A DNA stretch of 64,000 nt from DMER64 sp049652385 (GTDB lineage: Bacteria; Bacteroidota; Bacteroidia; Bacteroidales; UBA932). Below, in pieces: positions 16,637 through 25,760 of the stretch. Each line of letters opens with the position of its first letter. The stretch's first letter is position 1. A program made the translations under genes and the position numbers. Location of the stretch: assembly GCA_049652385.1 (NCBI GenBank), contig JBASDX010000009.1, positions 220,631 through 284,630 on the forward strand. The letters are read 5' to 3'. Below the pieces are notes generated by a model. It did not search any database. It saw only the letters and a program-made list of their open reading frames with translations, and had not been told where the DNA came from.

Positions 16637-17581
16637 TCAAGGTTCCGTAAGCATGTTACATCCCCTGCGTTCGGCCGCAGGGATGCGTCCCAAAACTTGA
16701 AAACGCCCGTCGGGCAGACGAAATCCCAGGTCTTCCGTTTCCAGGAAGGCACAAGAATGGGTGTTGGCCCTATCTATGATATTGATGCCGCCGCGCATGC
16801 CGTCCTGCAAAAGAGCAAAAGGGTCCTGCAAATCTCTGATGAACACTTTCATGGAAGGAGGGCAGCGGAAAAAACCATCTTCCTCACAGGCGTAAGCCTG
16901 GGAAAACAGCTCGGCCATACCGTATTCGCTGTGTATGGGATTGCGGGGAAACCCTTTTTTGAGCCTTCGGTGCAGTTCTTCCCGGGATAACTCAAGGCCT
17001 CGGCCTTTCATGCCTCCCGTTTCCACAACAGTCAGCCCGGGATGAATAATCGTATGATTTTCAACAAAATCCAACAAGGCAAAAGCAGCACCCAACAGCC
17101 AGACGGGCTGGCCGCTGCCGGCCAATTCACGTATATGTCGGCTCAACGCTTCCCCCTCGTGCAGGTAAAACCCGTCTGTCCGGCGTCCACCGGCTTCCAT
17201 GAGCGCCTGCATCATGGTTACGAGCGAGGACCCCGGACGTTCCAGGTACGAAGGCAGCAGTGCCAGGATGGTGTACTGTGAAGGGTCTCCGTAAAAGAGG
17301 CGAAAAATATCGAGGGTATTTTTCTTATACCGCTCCAGACTGTCAACGGGATGCCGGGAAGGTACCATGCCCGTAGTTGCCGAGCTGGTAAAAATATGTT
17401 CCGGCGGGGTTGGTGCGTTATAAACGGTATGGGACTTAAAAAACCGGATGGGCAGAAAGGGAATCTGCTCCGGAGAAGTAACGCCTGACGGGTCAACTCC
17501 CAGCAATTCCAGATAACGGGCATATACTGCCGTATGTTTTGCCTGAAACCGGAATAACGCTATGATATCAGATGCTTTCAT
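16637..17581 (-). CDS. LuxE-like acyl-protein synthetase/acyltransferase
   Basis: 314 aa. 'FLPIRFFKSHTV', 'IFTSSATTGMVPSRHPVD' (the Ser/Thr-rich adenylate loop of LuxE-type ligases) and 'HSEYGMAELFSQAYA' are diagnostic of the LuxE/acyl-protein synthetase branch of the ANL superfamily. It presumably activates a fatty acid or another carboxylate, and the acceptor is unknown. It overlaps the upstream GH3-family gene by 14 bp, so the two products probably act together. This pairing is common in Bacteroidota. Confidence 0.75.
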   Translation of the reverse strand: MKASDIIALFRFQAKHTAVYARYLELLGVDPSGVTSPEQIPFLPIRFFKSHTVYNAPTPPEHIFTSSATTGMVPSRHPVDSLERYKKNTLDIFRLFYGDPSQYTILALLPSYLERPGSSLVTMMQALMEAGGRRTDGFYLHEGEALSRHIRELAGSGQPVWLLGAAFALLDFVENHTIIHPGLTVVETGGMKGRGLELSREELHRRLKKGFPRNPIHSEYGMAELFSQAYACEEDGFFRCPPSMKVFIRDLQDPFALLQDGMRGGINIIDRANTHSCAFLETEDLGFRLPDGRFQVLGRIPAAERRGCNMLTEP

Positions 17582-19100
17582 GTATTTTCAGCAGTTCTTC
17601 CGCATATTGCCTGTCGCTCCACAAACGCGGCACTTTGTGCTGGCCGCCCAGTCTGTTGTTTTGGGCCAGCCACGTATAGAAACTGTTTTTCTTCATAATC
17701 ACTAATTGCGGAGGGCCCATGGCACCTGTTCCCAGCCGCTTGGCGTGGTAATCCGAATTGCTTTGCATAAGCTGTTCATCCAATGTGCGCATGAAATCTT
17801 CCGTACTGCCGGGCAGTGTTTCAAATTCTATAAGCCATTGGTGCGCCCCTTTGTTGTTTTCGTCCATAAAAACGGGGGCTACCGTATATTCAGACACTGT
17901 CGCGCCTGTTTGCCGGCACGTTTGTGCCAATGCCTTTTCCGCATTTTCTATCATGAGCTCTTCTCCAAACGTGTTGATGAAAAGTTTGGTACGTCCCGTT
18001 ATGACCAATTTGTGGGGATAGAGTTGTGTGAACCTTACGGTATCTCCTATGGAATACCTCCACAATCCGGAATTGGTGGATATAACCAGCGCATACGGCG
18101 TGTCTTTGACTACCCGGTCCAAAGTCAGCAGCTCTGTATACGTACCGTTTTCTGCGTCTTCCAGGTGTTCAAGAGGTATGAATTCGTAGAAGACACCTAC
18201 GTTGGGCAACAGGAACATGCCCGGGTCCAAAAGGTCCGTCTGGAACGCAAAGAAACCTTCAGAAGCGTTGTACGTTTCCATATAACGCATATTGGGCGAA
18301 GGAAAGAGTTTTTGGAAATGAACCCTGTAAGGCTCAAAATTTACGCCTCCGTGCATGAACAATTCCATATTTGGCCACAGTTCTGACAAATTTTCTTTGC
18401 CGGAAAGGTTCAGAATCTTTCGCATCAGGAGTAGGTTCCAGGAAGGAACACCGGAAAAACTGACTACGTTTTGACGAACGGCCATGCGGCTGACAATCTC
18501 TGTTTTTGTTTCAAAATCGGGAATGAGCCCAATTCTCCGGGGAGGCGTGGTAAACAACCGGGCCGGAGCCGGGGTGTTAAGGGTAAGAAAAGCCGATAAA
18601 TCACCATAGGAGCATTGCGTTTCCACGTCTTTGTCAAATTGCCGGCTGCCTCCCAAAACGAGTGATTTCCCACGGAAAAGCCGCGATTGCGGATACGTTC
18701 TTACGTAATGCGAAAGCATGGTCAGCATGCTTTTGTAATGGCATTCCTTCAGGTTTTCCATGTTCATGGGAATAAATTTTGATCGCGCGGATGAAGTGCC
18801 GCTCGACAAGGCAAACCACGTGGTGGGTTTATCACACAGTACGTTGTTTTGGCCTCGGAGCATCTTTTGGATATACGGCTCCAGAGCGTTGTAGTCCCGT
18901 ATGGGAACACGCTGCTGGAAATCACGCAGCGTACGGACTTCTTCCAAACGGTGTTCTGCTCCAAAGACTGTGTATTTACCCCGGGCTATCAGGTGCCTGA
19001 AGATACTTTCCTGGAAGGGAAACGGATCTGCAAAGGCCCGGTCCAGCTCTTTGAGGAGCGTTCTGTTGTAAAAACGGTAGGCAGTATTTATGAACGACAT
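17568..19100 (-). CDS. GH3-family acyl-adenylate/amino-acid conjugating enzyme homologue
   Basis: 510 aa from ATG 19100. It has the GH3 features 'TTWFALSSGTSSARSKFIPMN' (nucleotide-binding loop), 'YNASEGFFAFQ' and 'YSIGDTVRF...VITGRTKLFINTFGEELM'. Plant GH3 proteins join amino acids to hormones through an acyl-adenylate. The bacterial members are uncharacterised but share the ANL fold. With the overlapping LuxE-like gene it forms a two-gene unit. A TATATTTG box (minus, 19107-19114) ends 6 nt before this ATG, which supports the chosen start. Confidence 0.8.
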   Translation of the reverse strand: MSFINTAYRFYNRTLLKELDRAFADPFPFQESIFRHLIARGKYTVFGAEHRLEEVRTLRDFQQRVPIRDYNALEPYIQKMLRGQNNVLCDKPTTWFALSSGTSSARSKFIPMNMENLKECHYKSMLTMLSHYVRTYPQSRLFRGKSLVLGGSRQFDKDVETQCSYGDLSAFLTLNTPAPARLFTTPPRRIGLIPDFETKTEIVSRMAVRQNVVSFSGVPSWNLLLMRKILNLSGKENLSELWPNMELFMHGGVNFEPYRVHFQKLFPSPNMRYMETYNASEGFFAFQTDLLDPGMFLLPNVGVFYEFIPLEHLEDAENGTYTELLTLDRVVKDTPYALVISTNSGLWRYSIGDTVRFTQLYPHKLVITGRTKLFINTFGEELMIENAEKALAQTCRQTGATVSEYTVAPVFMDENNKGAHQWLIEFETLPGSTEDFMRTLDEQLMQSNSDYHAKRLGTGAMGPPQLVIMKKNSFYTWLAQNNRLGGQHKVPRLWSDRQYAEELLKIHESI

Positions 19101-19106
19101 AGAAAC

Positions 19107-19114
19107 CAAATATA
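19107..19114 (-). promoter_or_regulatory. -7 promoter box (TATATTTG) of the GH3-family gene
   Basis: Exact TAnnTTTG match on the minus strand in the gap between the recO stop and ATG 19100. Six nt separate it from the start codon. Confidence 0.5.
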
Positions 19115-19792
19115 TTAAAGAAACACTTGATGCAAAATATCAAGCGATCGGATTTGGGGGAGTTTTCCCATGTGGTACTCGTAATATTTCATCATGCTTT
19201 TTAAAAAAGAGTGGCGTTGGCTTCCCGTGTACGGTAATGGCCGGTACGCATCGGGAGGACAAGATACAATTTTTTGGAGCAGCTGTGCTTCTTCCCGGTC
19301 AAAGACCTCTGTCCCGGAACCTGCGGTATGGTCCGGCGTGATGGCGTAGCCCAGGTATTTGCATAAGGCCACCGTAAAGTACAGGTGCCTGTCAGCAAAG
19401 GAATCTTTTGCCGAGTCCAGTTGCACGATGCTTTCTTTAAGGAAGCGGTATAATTCCCGGTTTTCTTCCGATTCCTTAACCGTCCTGTATACCAATTCAG
19501 CCATAAAAAGTGCCATACTGCTTTTACGCACATCGGAACACAGGCTGAATAAGGGCAGCGCCTTTTTGTATTCTTTAAGGCGGTGCAACGTGTGCTTTTG
19601 TGACACATAAGCCTGGGCATCCAACAAGCTGAGCGGGTGAAATACAGCAGCGGCTGCTTTGTTTTTTGCCGTACGTACTCCGTTGACCACAAAATCCATG
19701 CGTCCTTTCACATCGGCATAGCCGCTTACCAGCAGACTTGTTTCTCTGTAAGGTTTTGCGTTGAGGACAATAAATTGCAAAGGCGTGATCAT
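19115..19792 (-). CDS. recO: DNA repair protein RecO
   Basis: 225 aa. The N-terminal OB fold begins 'FIVLNAKPYRETSLLVSGYADVKGRMDFVVNGVR' and is followed by the helical domain with 'LFMAELVYRTVKESEENRELYRFL', as in RecO. It loads RecA with RecR in gap repair. The usual CxxC zinc motif is absent, as in many Bacteroidota copies. It overlaps rdgB by 4 bp (start 19792, rdgB stop 19789). Confidence 0.9.
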   Translation of the reverse strand: MITPLQFIVLNAKPYRETSLLVSGYADVKGRMDFVVNGVRTAKNKAAAAVFHPLSLLDAQAYVSQKHTLHRLKEYKKALPLFSLCSDVRKSSMALFMAELVYRTVKESEENRELYRFLKESIVQLDSAKDSFADRHLYFTVALCKYLGYAITPDHTAGSGTEVFDREEAQLLQKIVSCPPDAYRPLPYTGSQRHSFLKSMMKYYEYHMGKLPQIRSLDILHQVFL

Positions 19793-20358
19793 GGCAGTAT
19801 CAGGGACATTTTTTCCAACGCCCTTTTTCTGTGGGAAATGGCGTTTTTTGCTTCTTCCGTCATCTGGGCAAACGTAATGTCGTAGCCATTGGGGATAAAG
19901 ACGGGATCGTAACCGAAGCCTCGGTCCCCTCGGGGCTCTCCGGTTATAAGGCCTTCCACCACGCCTTCAAACAAAGCCGGCATTCCTTGTTGTATAAAAG
20001 CTATGACACAACGGAACCGGGCTGTTCTTACCGGACTGTCTTTTAAAGCGTGCAGCAGCTTTTCCACATTTTTCCTGTCGTTTCCGTTTGCTCCTGCATA
20101 CCGGGCAGAGTATACGCCGGGCGCTCCGTTTAATGCATCTACTTCCAAACCCGAATCGTCTGCAAAACAGGGGATGTGGAATTTTTCCCAAAGAAAAAAT
20201 GCTTTTTGCAAAGCGTTATCTTCAAACGTCAGGCCCGTTTCCGGGATATCGCCTTCAAAACCCAAAGAAGACGGCATAATTATTGAAACAGACGGACCCA
20301 GAATGGTTTGCACCTCCCGGTATTTGTGCAGGTTGGCAGTGGCAAACAGTAATTCCAT
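19789..20358 (-). CDS. rdgB: XTP/dITP diphosphatase (RdgB/HAM1)
   Basis: 189 aa from ATG 20358. It has 'LLFATANLHKYREVQ' (SxNxxK-type nucleotide loop), 'FADDSGLEVDALNGAPGVYSARYAG' and 'GDRGFGYDPVF', the complete HAM1 signature. It removes deaminated purine nucleotides such as dITP and XTP. A TATCTTTG box (minus, 20362-20369) stands 3 nt before this ATG; the upstream in-frame TTG is part of that box, so ATG 20358 is the start. Confidence 0.95.
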   Translation of the reverse strand: MELLFATANLHKYREVQTILGPSVSIIMPSSLGFEGDIPETGLTFEDNALQKAFFLWEKFHIPCFADDSGLEVDALNGAPGVYSARYAGANGNDRKNVEKLLHALKDSPVRTARFRCVIAFIQQGMPALFEGVVEGLITGEPRGDRGFGYDPVFIPNGYDITFAQMTEEAKNAISHRKRALEKMSLILP

Positions 20359-20361
20359 ACA

Positions 20362-20369
20362 CAAAGATA
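20362..20369 (-). promoter_or_regulatory. -7 promoter box (TATCTTTG) of rdgB-recO
   Basis: Exact TAnnTTTG match on the minus strand, only 3 nt before ATG 20358. Confidence 0.55.
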
Positions 20370-20382
20370 TGAAGATTTGTAG

Positions 20383-20390
20383 TACATTTG
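20383..20390 (+). promoter_or_regulatory. -7 promoter box (TACATTTG) of the S41 protease gene
   Basis: Exact TAnnTTTG match on the plus strand, 20 nt before ATG 20411 and back-to-back with the rdgB promoter. Confidence 0.5.
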
Positions 20391-20410
20391 TTTTCTTAGA
20401 CCGTTGTATA

Positions 20411-21970
20411 ATGAAACTTAAAACGCTCCTTTTGGCTCTGCTGATGCCTTTGTTGCTTCAGGCACAAAGTGCAGATTTTAAGACTTCCAAAAGTCTGGAT
20501 ATTTTTCATTCCGTATTGAGGGAAGTGTCTCTGCACTATGTAGATTCTGTGGCTTTGGATAAATTGGTATACACAGCGCTGGAAGCCATGCTTTCTTCTA
20601 TGGATCCGTATACGGAATTTATTCCGGAAGAAGATAATGAATCTATTGAAATGATGACTACCGGCAGTTACGGAGGCATAGGAGCTCTTATTAAAAAACG
20701 TCCCGGAGAAGGCGTCTTGATTTCGGAGCCTTATGCCGATTCGCCGGCTGTGAGAGCCGGATTGGTTGCCGGTGATACCATATTGGAAATAGACGGGCAG
20801 CCGGTTTTTGATCTGGAAGCGGATGCATGCAGTTCGCGTATGAAAGGTGTCCCGGGGACACGTGTTACGTTTCTGGTTAAAAAATTATTGAGCGGAGATA
20901 CCGTTACCGTAGATGTTACCCGGGAAAAAGTGCATATATCCGACATCGGCCTGGCCTGCATGCTGCAAGATACCATAGCGTACATCAGGGTTACCGGGTT
21001 CACGCAAGGAGGAGCTGCAGATTTTCGCAGAACGTTGAAGACTTTGAAAAAGAACCATCCGGTAAAAGGCATAGTCTTGGATTTGAGGGGTAACGGAGGC
21101 GGCTTGATGGATGAGGCCATAAAACTGCTCGCCGTGTTTTTACCGCGCAATACCATGGTAGTATCTGCCCGTGGGCGTTTTCAGCAATTCGATGTGGAGT
21201 ACCGTACCAAGGAGGAACCACTGGATACGGAAACGCCGCTTGTGGTTTTGGTAAATAATGCGACGGCTTCTTCTTCTGAAATTGTGGCCGGTGCCCTGCA
21301 AGATTTAAAAAGGGGTTTGATTGTAGGCGAAAGGACCTTTGGAAAAGGGCTGGTACAAACCATCCGCCCTTTGAGTTACAACGCAAACCTTAAAATTACC
21401 ACATCCCGGTACTACATTCCCAGCGGACGTTCCGTACAATCGCTGAATTATTCGAAAAGAAACGGTGACGGGACGCCGGAACGCGACCAAAACGGGGGCA
21501 TTGCACCCGATGTGCCGATTGAAGCACCCACGTACAGCCGTATTTCCATGGAATTGGCGGCCCGTGACTATTTTCATGAGTATTCGCTGGATTATTACAC
21601 ACGTCACAGGACCGTTGCACCGCCGGAAATCTTTTCTTTGACGGATCAGGAATATGAGGACTTTGTAAAAATAACGGCAGCTAAAGATTTTGATGACAGG
21701 AGTGCTACGGAAATCTTTTTGCAAACTTTCAGTCGCACAGCCCGGGCAGAAGGTTACGATAAACTGCTGGAAAAAGAAATAGAGGCTTTGGAAAAACTGC
21801 TGGTTATGGACAAAGAGACGGATTTATTCCATTACAAAGAAGAAATAAAACCCTTGTTGGAAGAAGAAATCAGCTGCAGGTATTATTATCAGGAAGGAAG
21901 GCTCAGAAGTATGATCAGAGACGACGTTCAGTTAAAAAAGGCGCTGGATGTCTTGAAGGTAGAGAAATAA
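20411..21970 (+). CDS. S41-family C-terminal processing peptidase (CtpA/Prc type)
   Basis: 519 aa from ATG 20411, which opens a signal peptide (MKLKTLLLALLMPLLLQAQ). A PDZ domain (about 95-180) includes 'SYGGIGALIKKRPGEGVLISEPYADSPAVRAGL'. The S41 core carries 'GIVLDLRGNGGGLMDEA' and the Ser-Lys dyad region 'NATASSSEIVAGALQDLKRGLIVGERTFGKGLVQ'. Such proteases trim or degrade periplasmic proteins from the C-terminus. It diverges from rdgB, with 52 bp between the start codons. The C-terminal ~120 residues are helical and charged. Confidence 0.93.
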   Translation: MKLKTLLLALLMPLLLQAQSADFKTSKSLDIFHSVLREVSLHYVDSVALDKLVYTALEAMLSSMDPYTEFIPEEDNESIEMMTTGSYGGIGALIKKRPGEGVLISEPYADSPAVRAGLVAGDTILEIDGQPVFDLEADACSSRMKGVPGTRVTFLVKKLLSGDTVTVDVTREKVHISDIGLACMLQDTIAYIRVTGFTQGGAADFRRTLKTLKKNHPVKGIVLDLRGNGGGLMDEAIKLLAVFLPRNTMVVSARGRFQQFDVEYRTKEEPLDTETPLVVLVNNATASSSEIVAGALQDLKRGLIVGERTFGKGLVQTIRPLSYNANLKITTSRYYIPSGRSVQSLNYSKRNGDGTPERDQNGGIAPDVPIEAPTYSRISMELAARDYFHEYSLDYYTRHRTVAPPEIFSLTDQEYEDFVKITAAKDFDDRSATEIFLQTFSRTARAEGYDKLLEKEIEALEKLLVMDKETDLFHYKEEIKPLLEEEISCRYYYQEGRLRSMIRDDVQLKKALDVLKVEK

Positions 21971-21975
21971 AACAG

Positions 21976-21983
21976 TATATTTG
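21976..21983 (+). promoter_or_regulatory. -7 promoter box (TATATTTG) of the bactofilin gene
   Basis: Exact TAnnTTTG match immediately after the S41 protease stop, with a 23-nt leader before ATG 22007. Confidence 0.5.
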
Positions 21984-22006
21984 TTTTTGAATTAATACAT
22001 ACAAAT

Positions 22007-22456
22007 ATGGCTTTAGACAGAGACAGCAAAGACACCGGTTTGGCACAAGCCAATCAGGTTACTCGTATTAGCAACGATACAAAAATAACGGGGACCATCA
22101 TTACGCAGCATGACATACGTATTGACGGATATTTGGAAGGCAAAATCAAAACAGAAGGTAAGCTGGTTATTGGAGAAACCGGTAAGTGTAAAGGAGAGGT
22201 GGAGTGCAATAGCGTAGATATAAGCGGTAGTTTCGACGGCGTTCTAAAGTCTGCAGAATTGGCGTCATTAAGGGAAAAATGTGTTTTTACGGGTGAAATT
22301 CACGCAGATCAGCTTTCCATAGAGCCTACGGTACGCATAAGCGGGAAGCTTATTTCTCCGGAATTGTCAAAAAAAGGAGATAAAGAGCCGGTAGTCTCCA
22401 CAACTCCCTATACTCCCGTTTCCATAAAAGGGACGGAGCCCAAAAAAGACTCATAA
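22007..22456 (+). CDS. Bactofilin (polymer-forming cytoskeletal protein)
   Basis: 149 aa. The central beta-helix region ('TRISNDTKITGTIITQHDIRIDGYLEGKI' then 'GKLVIGETGKCKGEVECNSVDISGSFDGVL') shows the ~17-residue repeat of DUF583/bactofilin, with disordered N- and C-tails. Bactofilins polymerise without nucleotide on the inner membrane and localise cell-wall enzymes. There is no adjacent M23 peptidase, its frequent partner. The end overlaps the convergent MATE gene by 6 bp. Confidence 0.92.
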   Translation: MALDRDSKDTGLAQANQVTRISNDTKITGTIITQHDIRIDGYLEGKIKTEGKLVIGETGKCKGEVECNSVDISGSFDGVLKSAELASLREKCVFTGEIHADQLSIEPTVRISGKLISPELSKKGDKEPVVSTTPYTPVSIKGTEPKKDS

Positions 22457-23752
22457 GCGGTAAACGTGCTTTCGGGCCATGATGCTTTGAGCTGCAGACC
22501 GTACCATCAAATGAGCTGCATAAGCTATCCATAGTGCCTGGATACCCAGGTATTTTTCAAAGATTACGTAAGCAAGATAAAACGCTGCCACAGAAAAGAG
22601 CATGGCATTGCGCATGGCTTTACCTGCTGTGGCTCCGATAAAAATCCCATCCCACATAAACGCAATACAGGAAAGTAAGGGCATGCTGTACAACCACGGT
22701 AAAAAAGGCTGAGCCGCCTGAATGACATCGGGGACAGAAGTCATGAGTCTGAGCAGCCATTGGTCTCCTGCCACATAAAACAAGGTAGAAGCAACACCCA
22801 CACCCGCACTCCATAGAAAAAGAAGTTTTATGGAACTCATGAGTGCAGGTTTGTCTTTTGCTCCGATGAACTTCCCGACAAGCGCTTCTCCCGCATATGC
22901 AAAACCATCAACAAAATAAGCAAACAACAACAGCAACTTCATCATGATGGTAGCTACGGCCAACAAGATATCTCCGTATTTGGCTGCCAGGAAGGTAAAC
23001 CCCGTATAGATCAGCAACATGCAAACGGAGCGGATAAACAGGTTTCCGCTTAAATTAAAGAAACGTCCCCAGCCCTCTTTTTGAAATACGGCAGAATCTT
23101 TGACGTACTGGTACATAGGACGGTAGTATATCAGGAGCAACACCAACCCGCACAAGATGCCAATGTATTGAGCCAATACGGTTCCCAATGCAATCCCACG
23201 AATTCCCATCCCTTGTGGAAAAGCCAGGAAAATGCTTAGTCCCACATTAGAGACGTTTATGATAATGTCCATGACCATGGAGGCCACGGTATTTTGCATC
23301 CCTATAAACCATCCCCGGAAAACGAACAAAGCCAGGACAGCCGGAGCAGCCCAGATTCTGATGAAGAAATACTGACGGGCCATAGCTTCCACTTCAGGTG
23401 ATGATGGAGAAAGCCACAGGACCAGGTTGGCAAAAGGCCATTGGATAAGGATGAGCAAAAGAGAAAACCCCAAAGCTACCAAAAGCCCCTGTAGTCCCGT
23501 TTTGACCATGTCCGGGTGGTCTTTCCTTCCAAAGGCCTGCGCTGTAAGGCCTGCTGTACCGATTCTTAAAAAACCAAAATTCCAGTACATAAGGTCAAAC
23601 AGCGTAGAACCAATGGCAATACCACCTATAGCCGTAGCCGATCCCAAACGTCCCGCTATGGCCGTATCTGCCATGCCTACAAGAGGAATGGTAATGCCGG
23701 CCAGCATACTGGGAATAGCCAGCTCTAAAATTTGTCGGTTGATGTTTTTCAT
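22451..23752 (-). CDS. MATE-family multidrug/cation antiporter
   Basis: 433 aa with about 12 membrane segments in two homologous halves. It opens 'RQILELAIPSMLAGITIPLVGMADTAIAGRLG', the MATE signature (DinF-like branch), and 'WNFGFLRIGTAGLTAQAFG' follows in helix 2. It exports organic cations or drugs using Na+ or H+. It sits 4 bp after rsgA on the same strand. Substrate unknown. Confidence 0.92.
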   Translation of the reverse strand: MKNINRQILELAIPSMLAGITIPLVGMADTAIAGRLGSATAIGGIAIGSTLFDLMYWNFGFLRIGTAGLTAQAFGRKDHPDMVKTGLQGLLVALGFSLLLILIQWPFANLVLWLSPSSPEVEAMARQYFFIRIWAAPAVLALFVFRGWFIGMQNTVASMVMDIIINVSNVGLSIFLAFPQGMGIRGIALGTVLAQYIGILCGLVLLLIYYRPMYQYVKDSAVFQKEGWGRFFNLSGNLFIRSVCMLLIYTGFTFLAAKYGDILLAVATIMMKLLLLFAYFVDGFAYAGEALVGKFIGAKDKPALMSSIKLLFLWSAGVGVASTLFYVAGDQWLLRLMTSVPDVIQAAQPFLPWLYSMPLLSCIAFMWDGIFIGATAGKAMRNAMLFSVAAFYLAYVIFEKYLGIQALWIAYAAHLMVRSAAQSIMARKHVYRL

Positions 23753-23756
23753 GGTT

Positions 23757-24725
23757 TCAGGTACGATACTTGCCTCCTTCCGGGTCTTCCAAAAGTTTCA
23801 GGTAATTATGGTAACGCTCCGCCGCTATGGAGCCCTTTTCCACGGCTTCTTTTACGGCACAACCCGGTTCCTCCGCATGCAGGCAGCTGTTGTAGAAACA
23901 ATATTTTGCCTGTTTGAAAATTTCCGGAAAATAATGCGATATTTCTTCTCTTGTCATATCTATCAGTCCAAAACCTTTAATACCGGGGCTGTCAATCACA
24001 AACCCTCCGGTCCGCAGCGGATGCATTTCATAAAAAGTCGTGGTGTGCTTGCCGGTTAAGTGGGCTTTGGAAATAGGCGCGGTCTTCAGACGCAGGGAGG
24101 GATCCAGCGTGTTGACCAACGTAGATTTCCCTACTCCCGATATGCCTGACACCAGAGACACGTTGTCTTTCAGTTTTTCCGCCAAAGGCGCCATGCCGGC
24201 TCCCGTTCTGGCAGATACCTCCAGTATTTCGTAACCGGCTTTCGTATAGATATCTTTTACCTGTTCTGCCAATATATTGTACCCTTCTGCCCAGTCCAGT
24301 TCGTCTGTTTTATTCAAGACAATGGTGGCCGGAACGCTGTATGCCTGGCAGGTAATCAGAAACCTGTCAATAAACTGGGTGGGTGTTTGCGGTTCTGTGG
24401 CACTCAATATGATGTACGCCCTGTCTAAATTGGCTGCAATCACGTGTGCTTGTCTTGATAAATTGGCCGCTTTACGTATCAGATAATTTTTTCTGGGGGT
24501 AATGTCTGTAATGACAGCTTTTCTTTGCTTGCCCCGTTCACCCGGTTGCCAATGGCCGCTTACCTTGTCGCCTACGGTTACGGGGTTTGTAAGCTTGCTG
24601 CCTGCAAGACGGAGCTTACCGCTTAAGATGGCGGTAAAAGGCTTCCATTCGGGCAGAAAGGTAAGCCGGTAAAGAGCTCCCGCCTGTTTTACAACCGTAG
24701 CGTTTTCAAAAGTTTGCCGTTCCAT
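23757..24725 (-). CDS. rsgA: Ribosome small-subunit GTPase RsgA
   Basis: 322 aa. An N-terminal OB fold is followed by the circularly permuted GTPase: G4 'LNKTDELDW', G1 'GVSGVGKSTLVN' after it, and G3 'DSPGIKGFG'. The C-terminal zinc-binding segment has 'CFYNSCLHAEEPGCAVKEAV'. It checks 30S maturation. A TACCTTTG box (minus, 24746-24753) lies 20 nt upstream of the start. It is probably co-transcribed with the MATE gene. Confidence 0.97.
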   Translation of the reverse strand: MERQTFENATVVKQAGALYRLTFLPEWKPFTAILSGKLRLAGSKLTNPVTVGDKVSGHWQPGERGKQRKAVITDITPRKNYLIRKAANLSRQAHVIAANLDRAYIILSATEPQTPTQFIDRFLITCQAYSVPATIVLNKTDELDWAEGYNILAEQVKDIYTKAGYEILEVSARTGAGMAPLAEKLKDNVSLVSGISGVGKSTLVNTLDPSLRLKTAPISKAHLTGKHTTTFYEMHPLRTGGFVIDSPGIKGFGLIDMTREEISHYFPEIFKQAKYCFYNSCLHAEEPGCAVKEAVEKGSIAAERYHNYLKLLEDPEGGKYRT

Positions 24726-24745
24726 GGTTTTTTCAGGTAAGTGGA

Positions 24746-24753
24746 CAAAGGTA
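24746..24753 (-). promoter_or_regulatory. -7 promoter box (TACCTTTG) of rsgA
   Basis: Exact TAnnTTTG match on the minus strand, 20 nt before ATG 24725. Confidence 0.45.
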
Positions 24754-24773
24754 CAAAAATGTTGAAAAAAGAG

Positions 24774-24781
24774 TACCTTTG
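24774..24781 (+). promoter_or_regulatory. -7 promoter box (TACCTTTG) of the prenyl synthase gene
   Basis: Exact TAnnTTTG match, ending 3 nt before ATG 24785. It predicts a leaderless transcript and rules out the in-frame TTG at 24779, which is part of the box. Confidence 0.55.
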
Positions 24782-24784
24782 CAT

Positions 24785-25756
24785 ATGTTCACAGTTAATG
24801 AAATTCAAGGTTTTGTAAATCAAGGAATTCAAAACCTCATAGCGAATTATTCAGAAAACAAACTCCACCAACCGGTGGAATACGCCTTGTCCGGAGGCGG
24901 CAAAAGACTGCGTCCTATTCTATGCCTGATGACATACAACGTCTTCTCCGATACGCTGCCCACGTCTGTATTGCACCCTGCCCTGGGACTGGAAGTATAC
25001 CATAATTTTACGTTGGTGCACGACGATGTGATGGATCGTTCCGAATGGAGAAGAAGTCGGCCTACCGTGCATAAGAAATGGGATGTCAACACGGCCATTT
25101 TAGCCGGAGACGCTATGTACGTACTGGCGTATAAATACATGGCTCAATGCCCGCCACAAGTACTTGTACGTGTGATTGAGGCTTTTAACAAGGCGGCTGA
25201 TTGGGTATGCGAAGGACAACAAATGGACATGCATTACGAAAAACAGTCCTTTGTAACAGAGGCCGACTATATAGATATGATTTCTCGTAAAACAGGAGCG
25301 CTGCTGGCTTTTTCATTCCAATTGGGAGGGTTGTGTGCCGGAGCATCGGACAGTGTGGTACAGCATCTTTACAAAACCGGGATGGCATTGGGCATAGCCT
25401 TTCAAATCAGGGATGATTATTTAGACGTGTTCGGCCGCACAGAAGTGCTGGGTAAAAATACCGGATCTGATATAGAGAACAACAAGAAAACGTGGTTATT
25501 AAATTATGCTACCCATCACGCCCAAGGAAAGGATAAGGCAATATTGAACCAATTGCTAAGTGCAGAAAACACACCGGAAAGAACGGCGTGCATCACAACC
25601 CTGTTTGAAACCATGGGTGTTAAAGAAAAGGCAGAAGAACGCATAGCCGCATATATGGAAGAAGCCCTTGCCGGTTTGGACCATCCCGACATTCCCCGGC
25701 CAAGGATAGCCGCATTGGCGGAATTTATGCAACAACTGTCTGTAAGGGAGAAATAA
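24785..25756 (+). CDS. Polyprenyl (farnesyl/geranylgeranyl-type) diphosphate synthase
   Basis: 323 aa from ATG 24785. The first aspartate-rich motif is 'HDDVMDRSEWRRSRPTVH' and the second is 'FQIRDDYLDVFG', plus 'LSGGGKRLRPILCL'. It condenses IPP with allylic diphosphates to feed quinone, undecaprenyl or carotenoid synthesis. Chain length cannot be set from the sequence alone. It is followed 4 bp later by the DUF4254 gene and overlapping GT9 and U32 genes, so it may head a four-gene operon. Confidence 0.92.
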   Translation: MFTVNEIQGFVNQGIQNLIANYSENKLHQPVEYALSGGGKRLRPILCLMTYNVFSDTLPTSVLHPALGLEVYHNFTLVHDDVMDRSEWRRSRPTVHKKWDVNTAILAGDAMYVLAYKYMAQCPPQVLVRVIEAFNKAADWVCEGQQMDMHYEKQSFVTEADYIDMISRKTGALLAFSFQLGGLCAGASDSVVQHLYKTGMALGIAFQIRDDYLDVFGRTEVLGKNTGSDIENNKKTWLLNYATHHAQGKDKAILNQLLSAENTPERTACITTLFETMGVKEKAEERIAAYMEEALAGLDHPDIPRPRIAALAEFMQQLSVREK

Positions 25757-25760
25757 GAGT